From: Methylococcaceae bacterium
GTDB lineage: Bacteria > Pseudomonadota > Gammaproteobacteria > Methylococcales > Methylomonadaceae
Assembly: GCA_013138855.1 (NCBI GenBank)
Contig: WTBX01000101.1
Coordinates: 1-12,606, forward strand
Direction: 5' to 3'
Length of the DNA: 12,606 bases
A program made the position numbers and the translations under genes. The notes under the pieces are model-generated. The model saw nothing but the letters and a program-made list of their open reading frames with translations. It did not search any database and was not told where the DNA came from. Shown here in pieces: positions 6,871 through 12,503 of the stretch (position 1 is its first letter; each line of letters starts with the position of its first letter).

Positions 6871-7398
6871 ATGAATAGTCTTACAGCACTCTCTTTAAGC
6901 ATTGGTGTTTTAGCAGGTCTTGCAACATTTCTAGCCGTAGGCCCTCTTAGCGGTGTTTTTTTTATTTGGGCGGCAACTATCGCATGGGCAGCTTATTTTG
7001 CGTTAGGTGGTGATACTCCTGCTGCTAAAAACACCGTTATTTGTGGCATTTTTGGTGTAGTCATGGCGTGGTATGCAGCAGTATTAATTGCAGGTATTTC
7101 AGCTGATTCTATCGTTCCTTTCTCAATGATGGCAGCGATTATTGTCACTGTTTCTGTTGTTGTAACGTGTCTTGCAGCAAATATCCCAGCCTTAGCAGCT
7201 ATCCCAGCAAGTGTACTAGGCTATTCAGCAACTTTTGCCTACCTATTACAAACACCAGAAAAATTATCAGAAGCTGTTTTACTAAATGCAGGTTGGGATA
7301 ATCCTTTATTAGTCATCTCTTTCTCATTAGTCGTCGGAACAGGTTTTGGTATTGCTTCTGGAAAATTAGCGGCTAAATGGACAACTGTTGCTGATTAA
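6871..7398 (+). CDS. DUF1097 family integral membrane protein
   Basis: A 175-residue, very hydrophobic protein with about five membrane helices. Visible hydrophobic blocks are roughly 5-25, 27-47, 55-76, 82-103 and 105-125, and a final one at about 146-165. Overall composition, length and phrases such as FFIWAATIAWAAYFALGG near the second helix fit the DUF1097 family (E. coli YcdZ type), whose function is not established. A good Shine-Dalgarno (GGAG, 6859-6862) sits 8 bases before the ATG. It stands alone: 189 bp after the dehydrogenase and followed by a possible terminator at 7419-7456. I see no feature that predicts a substrate. Confidence 0.72.
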   Translation: MNSLTALSLSIGVLAGLATFLAVGPLSGVFFIWAATIAWAAYFALGGDTPAAKNTVICGIFGVVMAWYAAVLIAGISADSIVPFSMMAAIIVTVSVVVTCLAANIPALAAIPASVLGYSATFAYLLQTPEKLSEAVLLNAGWDNPLLVISFSLVVGTGFGIASGKLAAKWTTVAD

Positions 7399-7402
7399 TA
7401 AT

Positions 7403-7414
7403 AGTTAGCTAACT
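7403..7414. repeat. 12-bp perfect palindrome after the DUF1097 gene
   Basis: AGTTAGCTAACT is a perfect palindrome 4 bp past the stop. Its TAA and TTA flanks extend the symmetry with one mismatch on each side. It may be part of the 3' end structure; no regulator can be named. Confidence 0.5.
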
Positions 7415-7418
7415 GTTA

Positions 7419-7456
7419 TGCAAAGGAGTGAAAAAACACGTTTTTTCCCGTTTGCA
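7419..7456 (+). terminator. Probable terminator of the DUF1097 gene
   Basis: TGCAAA (7419-7424) pairs with TTTGCA (7451-7456). Inside, GAAAAAA pairs with TTTTTTC around a CACG loop. The two stems are separated by a short internal bulge. It lies 20 bp past the stop codon, with the T-run in the right arm. Confidence 0.45.
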
Positions 7457-7487
7457 AATACTCAAGGTTTAAAGGTAAGCCGAAAAA

Positions 7488-7545
7488 CTACCCTCTTTAA
7501 ATTTCAGAGTATTGGAAACGCGACTTCTAGTCGCGCACGAGTCAT
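7488..7545. repeat. Half REPIN (solo REP), family 1 short form, copy E
   Basis: GGAAACGCGACTTCTAGTCG begins at 7514 and runs on to CACGAGTCAT at 7545. This is the reverse complement of the right half of copy D, including the flank: TTTAAATTTCAGAGTATTGG here matches the reversed TTGAAATTTAAA flank of D. It carries the same GGAA head and TCT loop as D. The left half is absent, and a family 2 repeat begins within 6 bp. Confidence 0.82.
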
Positions 7546-7550
7546 ACTAC

Positions 7551-7612
7551 GAAAAACCTGACAGGCCTTCATGGAGATTTCAAGTCACTAAAAAGACCTG
7601 TCAGGTTTGCTC
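7551..7612. repeat. Family 2 inverted repeat, copy 3
   Basis: AACCTGACAGGCCTT (7555-7569) pairs with AAAGACCTGTCAGGTTT (7592-7608) with a single mismatch. It shares TACGAAAA before it and TTCATGG after the left arm with the copy at 5231, and GACCTGTCAGGTTT with the copy at 671. Confidence 0.85.
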
Positions 7613-7676
7613 ACTCAAAATTTAAAATAAATACGTTCATAACGAACTTAGTATTGAAATATTTTTACAAACACGC

Positions 7677-8927
7677 ATGAGAGAAATAAATTACCAACAA
7701 AACCTGTTAGAGCGTTTTATTCCTGTCAACATTGAAGAACTAATCACCACTTTATCTAACAGGCAAGAACTTAGCGCAACTGATAAAAGTGATTTTCAAT
7801 TATTTTGTCAGCATTATCGCGCCCTTTATCATGCCTTATCATTACCCGATTACCAAAAATTACGCCATCATTACGCCCCCTTTAATCCTGATAGAGATAG
7901 CCTCAGTAATTTAAATTACAGTGATGCCGAAAAACAAGCGTTACAAGATAAATTATTAGATGATTTAAAAAACTTATTAAATGATGCCAATTATGAACAG
8001 CTAAGTCAGGAACAATTAAATGCCGTTTTACACGAAACCTCACCTTATGGCGTTAAAGTTTCAGTGGATTTTAATGAATTTGAAGAAATTTTATTATTCT
8101 ATCGCGGCAGTGCGATTCGCAAAGAAGAGCGTCGTGAGTGGAAAAGTTTATTTTTAAAGAAAGAAATCATCGAAACTAAAATTTACCGACGTTTATTTAT
8201 TTTATTAAAATCCAAATCGCTAACCCAAAAAATTCAAGAATTAGCCGCCGCTAAAAACATCTCTCAAAGTAAAGCCGAACGTAAAATTAAACATAAACAC
8301 GATCAAAATAGCATTGATGACGAGAAAATCTATATAAAATTATTTAAAAATATCCCGCGCACGGATTTGGAAATGCTGTTTCCCAATACAAAAGTAAGAA
8401 TGCGTTTATTAGATAAATTTAAACTAGGCATTACTGGCGGTGGTGGTACCGTCGGCGGAATAATGACCGTCGTGACTAAATTAACCGCAACCATAGACCC
8501 GATTGCGATGGCGACCACTATTTTTGGATTTATAGGATTGCTATGGCGACAAATTAGCAAGATTTTTTTGCAACGTACCAAATATATGGCCGAGTTAGCC
8601 AAAAATCTTTATTACTATAATTTAGACAATAACCTCGGTGCGATTAGCCACTTACACGATATGGCAGCCGCCTCAGAAGCAAAAGAAGCCTTATTAAGCT
8701 ACTTCTTTTTGTTGACCGAAGGCGAAATGACAGCCGCCGAGCTAGATAAAAAAATCGAGCTATTTATTGAAGAAGAATACCGTGTCGCCATAGATTTTGA
8801 AGTTGATGATGGTTTAGGAAAACTGGAAAGACTGGGTTTATTAATCCAAAAAGAAGATAAAGTAAGTGTTGTTGACTTATCTGATGCAGAAAATATTTTA
8901 AAACAAAAATGGCTGGCGTGTTTTTAA
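7677..8927 (+). CDS. DUF3754 (TMEM143-like) membrane protein
   Basis: A 416-residue protein of the DUF3754 family, whose eukaryotic relatives include the mitochondrial protein TMEM143; the function is unknown in both. The key evidence is the block FKNIPRTDLEMLFPNTKVRM (223-242), the most characteristic motif of the family. It is followed by two hydrophobic segments (about 251-268, glycine-rich, and 275-290) that probably form a membrane hairpin. The N-terminal 220 residues are soluble, with charged helices and the segment FEEILLFYRGSAIRKEERREW. After the membrane part comes YYYNLDNNLGAISHLHDMAAASEAKEALLSYFFLL, also typical, and a C-terminal domain resembling a small winged helix (about 350-410). 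The start ATG has no clear Shine-Dalgarno. It is flanked upstream by repeats and is convergent with slp, so it is likely monocistronic. Confidence 0.8.
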   Translation: MREINYQQNLLERFIPVNIEELITTLSNRQELSATDKSDFQLFCQHYRALYHALSLPDYQKLRHHYAPFNPDRDSLSNLNYSDAEKQALQDKLLDDLKNLLNDANYEQLSQEQLNAVLHETSPYGVKVSVDFNEFEEILLFYRGSAIRKEERREWKSLFLKKEIIETKIYRRLFILLKSKSLTQKIQELAAAKNISQSKAERKIKHKHDQNSIDDEKIYIKLFKNIPRTDLEMLFPNTKVRMRLLDKFKLGITGGGGTVGGIMTVVTKLTATIDPIAMATTIFGFIGLLWRQISKIFLQRTKYMAELAKNLYYYNLDNNLGAISHLHDMAAASEAKEALLSYFFLLTEGEMTAAELDKKIELFIEEEYRVAIDFEVDDGLGKLERLGLLIQKEDKVSVVDLSDAENILKQKWLACF

Positions 8928-8946
8928 AAACGTCTGAAAGTACACG

Positions 8947-8964
8947 TTGATTACCATTAATCAA
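8947..8964. terminator. Possible bidirectional terminator between DUF3754 and slp
   Basis: TTGATTA-CCAT-TAATCAA is a perfect 7-bp stem with a 4-base loop, in the 33-bp convergent gap. Its right arm overlaps the slp stop codon. It is AT-rich and without a strong T-run, so this is weakly supported. Confidence 0.3.
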
Positions 8965-9509
8965 TAACAACCGTAATAAAACCGTGGAAAAGAATAAAAG
9001 CGGTTACGATAACCATATCGGTAACGATAATAAGGTCTGTAATAACCATAGTTATAATAATCAAAATGGTTATAGTTTTGATACACAGGCCATAAATACG
9101 TTTCTTTTACCGTAATTAAAGGTAGCTTAAGTATTTTTTTACCGACAAGCTGTTCAATTTTTCCATATAGAATACCCGCGACCGTAATTTCAGCATCTTT
9201 TTTATAAACGGCTGGATCAAGAAACTTTTTACTTTGAATAATAAATCTCCCTCCCTGTTTTTTAGCGAGTTGTGGACGACCATAATAGTTAAGCGGATAA
9301 GATAAAATCTGTATTCGACTCGAATCATTATTATTTTCCACCTCAATAATCGTTCCTCCCCAGCGAACTGGCGAGCCTTCATAATAACTAGCATTTTGCT
9401 GAACCTGTTCCAGCTTCAAGTTCATTTTCGGTGCATTTTTAATAGCAGGCGATAAGTTAGAACAAGCCGTTAAAAATAATAATATTGCCAGTAACAAAGA
9501 GTATTTCAT
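8961..9509 (-). CDS. slp: Slp-family outer-membrane lipoprotein
   Basis: A 182-residue lipoprotein. The signal peptide MKYSLLLAILLFLTAC ends in lipobox LTAC (Cys16); Asn18 at +2 is compatible with export to the outer membrane. The body has the Slp pattern: YYEGSPVRWGGTIIEVEN (42-59), LSYPLNYYGRPQLAKKQGGRFI (68-89), FLDPAVYKKDAEITVAGILYG (96-116) and a late W-P-V-Y. Slp of E. coli is a starvation- and acid-induced outer-membrane lipoprotein. The C-terminal 40 residues are unusually rich in Tyr and Arg (YYNYGYYRPYYRYRYGYRNR), which may bind surfaces or cell-wall polymers; this is inference. A strong Shine-Dalgarno AAGGAGG (9515-9521) lies 5 bases before the ATG. Directly upstream is a 14-bp palindrome at 9522-9535. 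It is convergent with the DUF3754 gene. Confidence 0.87.
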   Translation of the reverse strand: MKYSLLLAILLFLTACSNLSPAIKNAPKMNLKLEQVQQNASYYEGSPVRWGGTIIEVENNNDSSRIQILSYPLNYYGRPQLAKKQGGRFIIQSKKFLDPAVYKKDAEITVAGILYGKIEQLVGKKILKLPLITVKETYLWPVYQNYNHFDYYNYGYYRPYYRYRYGYRNRFYSFPRFYYGCY

Positions 9510-9521
9510 AACTTCCTCCTT

Positions 9522-9535
9522 TTATAAGCTTATAA
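9522..9535. promoter_or_regulatory. 14-bp perfect palindrome in front of slp
   Basis: TTATAAGCTTATAA is a perfect palindrome directly abutting the slp Shine-Dalgarno. It could be an operator or a small leader hairpin next to the ribosome binding site. Being AT-rich and short, it could also be chance. Confidence 0.35.
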
Positions 9536-9599
9536 TAATCAAGTATTTATTTTAAGACAGAACTCAAAGATAATAATTCCTGCATTGTAACGACTCAGG

Positions 9600-9730
9600 C
9601 GGAGCCGCGACTTTTAGTCGCGCACGAAGTTTCATAGATGAAATTTAAAACGCACTTAATTTGAATCTGTCTGATTTATAGATTTTGAAGATATTTTAGG
9701 TCTCGTGCGCGACTAAAAGTCGCGGCTCCG
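9600..9730. repeat. REPIN-like paired hairpin, family 1 long form, copy F
   Basis: A 131-bp element with perfect 28-bp inverted arms (9600-9627 and 9703-9730). Each arm reads CGGAGCC then the hairpin CGCGACT-TTT-AGTCGCG then CACGA. The spacer of about 75 bp ends TTTATAGATTTTGAAGAT, shared with copy G and, in reverse, with half copy B. The GGAGCC/GGCTCC head is matched in both arms. It lies between slp and the 101-residue lipoprotein gene, upstream of both. Confidence 0.92.
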
Positions 9731-9851
9731 TATATCAATTATCCTCCATTTAAGAGGGCGTATAATCAAAAAACTATATTTAGCAAAAAGGAGGCCTGTA
9801 GTAGAAGAGATTAGATTCAGGAATGAAATTTTAAAACAATAGGCAATCAAA

Positions 9852-10157
9852 ATGATTACAAAAACAATGGCAATAAGCTTAGTTAGTTTAGCATTACTAT
9901 CAGGCTGTGATAATGCAGAAAAAACGGAAGCTAGCGCAGCAACTCCCGTAGCTGAAGCAACTACTCAAGCAGAAGAAGTGGTTAATACGGCTGCCCCAGA
10001 AGTTACGACTCAAATCGAGGCAGTTAGCAATACTGAGCCAGAAGTTAAAAGCACTTTAATGGGGGCTTTAGATAAAACAAGAAATGCTGTTAACGCTAAT
10101 GAAGAGCAAATTAAAGAAACTCAAACGGCGATAGAAGAGGCTACGTCTTCTCAATAA
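9852..10157 (+). CDS. Small Ala/Thr/Glu-rich lipoprotein (101 aa), function unknown
   Basis: The N-terminal signal MITKTMAISLVSLALLSGCD ends in lipobox LSGC (Cys19). The Asp at position +2 after the lipidated Cys is the classic enteric inner-membrane retention (Lol-avoidance) signal, so it may stay in the inner membrane, if that rule holds in this organism. The mature part of about 80 residues is low-complexity and rich in Ala, Thr and Glu, probably disordered (roughly 24-65). A more helical segment follows, LMGALDKTRNAVNANEEQIKETQTAIEEA, which could form an amphipathic or coiled-coil helix. I recognise no family. Codon use looks like that of its neighbours and the Shine-Dalgarno is weak. It sits between two direct copies of the long-form REPIN (9600-9730 and 10182-10309). 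Confidence 0.75.
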   Translation: MITKTMAISLVSLALLSGCDNAEKTEASAATPVAEATTQAEEVVNTAAPEVTTQIEAVSNTEPEVKSTLMGALDKTRNAVNANEEQIKETQTAIEEATSSQ

Positions 10158-10170
10158 AAATAAATTCGTC

Positions 10171-10318
10171 ACTATTCAGGTGGAGCCGCGACTTTTAGTC
10201 GCGCACGAAGTTTATCCATGGCTTTTAAAATGAGATTATTTTAATCGGTCTAGTTTATAGATTTTAAAGATGTTTTTAGGTCTCGTGCGCGACTAAAAGT
10301 CGCGTCTCCCTGAATAGT
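10171..10318. repeat. REPIN-like paired hairpin, family 1 long form, copy G, with outer stem
   Basis: The core is 10182-10309: GGAGCC plus hairpin on the left, and the reverse of GGAGAC plus hairpin on the right (one head mismatch). It is in the same orientation as copy F, and the right half is almost identical to F (TTTATAGATTTT through TCTCGTGCGCGAC). Outside the core, ACTATTCAGG (10171-10180) pairs with CCTGAATAGT (10309-10318), followed by TTTT. The element therefore sits inside a larger stem that resembles the lipoprotein gene's terminator, 13 bp after its stop. Confidence 0.9.
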
Positions 10319-10333
10319 TTTACGCAACATCAG

Positions 10334-11719
10334 TTAACATTCAATCAAATTAACCGCCAAACCCCCTCTTGCGGTTTCTTTATATTTCGTCTTCATATCT
10401 GCCCCTGTTTCACGCATGGTTTTAATCACTTTATCTAAAGAAACAAAATGCTGACCATCACCGCGCAATGCAATTCTCGCGGCATTAATCGCTTTAACAG
10501 CACCCATTGCGTTACGTTCTATACAAGGAACTTGCACCAAACCGCCTACAGGATCGCACGTTAAACCTAGATTATGCTCCATCCCAATTTCAGCGGCATT
10601 TTCAACTTGTTCAGGCGTACCGCCTAAAACCTCAGCTAGGCCTGCCGCCGCCATAGAACAGGCAACCCCGACTTCACCTTGACAACCCACTTCCGCCCCA
10701 GAAATAGAGGCATTCTTTTTATATAACAAACCAATGGCGGCTGCGGTGAGTAAAAATCGAATCACGCCCGCTTCACTCGGTTGATGGCTAAATTTCCAGT
10801 AATAATGTAATACCGCAGGAATAATTCCCGCCGCCCCATTTGTCGGAGCTGTCACCACACGCCCCCCTGCGGCATTTTCTTCACTCACTGCTAGGGCAAA
10901 TAAATTAACCCAGTCCAACGTACCCGTAGGAATATTAATATTACTTAAGCCAAAATCATCATTTAATTGACGATAAAGCGAGGCTGCACGACGCTTAATT
11001 TTCATGCCACCTGGTAAAATGCCGTCCGTTTGCATTCCTCGTTGCACACAGGCTTGCATCACTTGCCAGATATGTAATAACTGTTGTTTTATTTCTGCTT
11101 CACTACGCCAGATTTTTTCATTCTCTAGCATTAACTGGCTAATAGATAACTGATGTTGTTTACAGAGCTTTAATAATTGATCGCCTGAATTAAAAGGGTA
11201 AGGGAATTTTTTATCATTTTCTATTTCGACTAAGTTTTCAGCTTCCGCCTCTTCTTCACCAATAATAAAACCACCGCCTACCGAATAATAATATTTTGCT
11301 AATAATGTTTCCCCTTGCTGATCTTTAGCGGTGAATAACATCCCATTGGCATGACGAGGAAGGGTTTTTCGGTGAAAACGTAATTGTTTTTTTTCAATAA
11401 AAGGGACAGCAAAGTCATTGAGCAACTTAATCGTTTGAGTTTGACGAATAGTCTCTATTTGTTCGGTGATGCAATTCGGATCAATGGTATCAGGTTGAAA
11501 ACCACTTAATCCCAACATCTCCGCAATATCGCTGTTATGCCCTTTACCTGTTGCTCCTAAAGAGCCGTATAAATCTATATTAACGGCAGCGACTTTTGAG
11601 AGTACAAGCTGTGCTTGTAAATGATTGGCAAAAGTCAATGCCGCTCGCATAGGTCCTACAGTATGTGAGCTTGACGGGCCTATGCCAATTTTAAAAAGAT
11701 CAAAAATACTGATAGTCAT
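10334..11719 (-). CDS. sdaA: L-serine dehydratase (L-serine ammonia-lyase), Fe-S type, single chain
   Basis: A 461-residue enzyme that converts L-serine to pyruvate and ammonia using a [4Fe-4S] cluster in the cytoplasm. The N-terminal beta domain begins MTISIFDLFKIGIGPSSSHTVGPMRAA, a family hallmark, with YGSLGATGKGH (51-61). The catalytic alpha domain includes VVTAPTNGAAGIIPAVLHYY (288-307) and GAEVGCQGEVGVACSMAAAG (341-360). Likely cluster ligands are Cys346, Cys388 (LTCDPVGG) and Cys399 (QVPCIERN). The chain ends with a Cys (NLIEC, Cys461); in the Legionella pneumophila type 2 enzyme the C-terminal Cys folds into the active site as the fourth ligand, so the same self-blocking tail is likely here. 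Length matches the single-chain family. It appears monocistronic; its stop overlaps a CATCAGTT repeat, and the same motif, inverted, lies 21 bp before its start. Confidence 0.95.
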   Translation of the reverse strand: MTISIFDLFKIGIGPSSSHTVGPMRAALTFANHLQAQLVLSKVAAVNIDLYGSLGATGKGHNSDIAEMLGLSGFQPDTIDPNCITEQIETIRQTQTIKLLNDFAVPFIEKKQLRFHRKTLPRHANGMLFTAKDQQGETLLAKYYYSVGGGFIIGEEEAEAENLVEIENDKKFPYPFNSGDQLLKLCKQHQLSISQLMLENEKIWRSEAEIKQQLLHIWQVMQACVQRGMQTDGILPGGMKIKRRAASLYRQLNDDFGLSNINIPTGTLDWVNLFALAVSEENAAGGRVVTAPTNGAAGIIPAVLHYYWKFSHQPSEAGVIRFLLTAAAIGLLYKKNASISGAEVGCQGEVGVACSMAAAGLAEVLGGTPEQVENAAEIGMEHNLGLTCDPVGGLVQVPCIERNAMGAVKAINAARIALRGDGQHFVSLDKVIKTMRETGADMKTKYKETARGGLAVNLIEC

Positions 11720-11740
11720 GAGAATCTCGTTAAGGTTACT

Positions 11741-12031
11741 AACTGATGTTACGCAAAATTAATTGTCCACGAAAAACACGAAAATTAAGAAGGAGTCCAA
11801 TAGCTTTAGCTATTGGTGAGGTTTTAAAAATAATTAAACACAGGATATGATAGGGAGTTGTAAAGCGAAAGTTTTCGTTATGACTACCCACGCCAATAGC
11901 TAAAGCTATTGGACTCCGAGTTTTCGGTATTTTTTAACCGTACAGCTCAAACTTTTTTAAAACTTCATGTGCTTCATGGTAAAAATAGAAGCTGTTTGAA
12001 TTAATTTTAACGTCTTTGCGTAACATCAGTT
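11741..12031. mobile_element. 291-bp inverted-repeat-bounded element, MITE-like
   Basis: A 17-bp sequence at 11741-11757 (AACTGATGTTACGCAAA) is an exact reverse complement of 12015-12031 (TTTGCGTAACATCAGTT). With one mismatch the match continues outward by a few bases (TTACT/TTAGT). The inside has no gene. It contains the family 3 hairpin pair (11792-11917) and AT-rich sequence such as CACGAAAAACACGAAAA. Terminal inverted repeats without a transposase fit a MITE. However, related motifs outside these ends (10321-10335, 12490-12500) mean other explanations are possible. It fills the gap between sdaA and the 134-residue gene. Confidence 0.6.
11792..11917. repeat. REPIN-like paired hairpin, family 3 (GGAG-TCCAATAGC)
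   Basis: Perfect 25-bp inverted arms lie at 11792-11816 and 11893-11917. Each arm starts GGAGT and then forms the hairpin CCAATAGCT-TT-AGCTATTGG (9-bp stem). Total length is 126 bp. The design matches family 1 (GGAG head, hairpin arm, inverted pair of about 85-130 bp), but the hairpin sequence is entirely different. It lies inside the 291-bp inverted-repeat element. Confidence 0.88.
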
Positions 12032-12046
12032 ACTAAAAAACTGCTT

Positions 12047-12451
12047 TCATTCCTTAGGTAGTTTTTTAAGTGGAACGCTAAAGTTTTGTCGTGCAAAACC
12101 GTCATTTTCATCATAATGACTTAAATATAAATCAACACCACAGACCTGAGGTAATACGGAACAACGTCCGCTGATACTAAAATTTTTCCCCTGTAAACAA
12201 TACGTTAAAGGAGGATGTTCATTCGATGTTATTTGTCCTGCTACGCTTAAATCAATACGCTTATCAAAACGCTCATAGAATAAACTATCTGGGACTAAAT
12301 CGAGTTTTGCTAAAATTTGCTGTTGATTTTCGCCATAAATAACACAATGACAATTCGCTAAATCATCCATTAATAACTCAGCAAGTTTATCTATAGGTAA
12401 AGCATTTTGCTGAGAGTCGTATAATTGTTTTAAACCGTGTATTTCTCGCAT
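12047..12451 (-). CDS. Hypothetical protein (134 aa)
   Basis: I do not recognise this protein. It is soluble, with no signal or membrane segment. The N-terminus (about 1-32) is helical (MREIHGLKQLYDSQQNALPI, then DKLAELLMDDL). Short strand-like stretches follow (CHCVIYGEN, FDKRIDLSVAG, PLTYCLQGKNFSISGRC, CGVDLYLSHYDENDGF). Cysteines at about residues 34, 36, 84, 96 and 103 show no clear metal-binding spacing. The open frame and amino acid composition look genuine. The Shine-Dalgarno is weak (AGG). It is bracketed closely by CATCAGTT (ending 16 bp after its stop) and GATGTTACGCA (12490-12500, 39 bp before its start), like sdaA. Confidence 0.7.
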   Translation of the reverse strand: MREIHGLKQLYDSQQNALPIDKLAELLMDDLANCHCVIYGENQQQILAKLDLVPDSLFYERFDKRIDLSVAGQITSNEHPPLTYCLQGKNFSISGRCSVLPQVCGVDLYLSHYDENDGFARQNFSVPLKKLPKE

Positions 12452-12503
12452 TGAAACCTGTGTTAGTAATAGGATGATAAATAATTAAAGATGTTACGCA
12501 CTA

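Noticed and set aside
9116..9394. 92-codon frame within slp
   Set aside because: Same strand, different frame from slp, which has a lipobox, family motifs and a strong Shine-Dalgarno.
9788..9830. AAAAAGGAGG Shine-Dalgarno-like sequence upstream of the small lipoprotein
   Set aside because: The nearest ATG after it (about 9823) is too far away and stops after three codons, so no small gene is supported.
10321..12500. Integron gene cassettes with attC sites around sdaA and the 134-residue gene
   Set aside because: The bracketing motif has GTAAC/GTTAC-like bases, but I cannot find proper attC core sites or structure, there is no integrase, and sdaA is a housekeeping gene.
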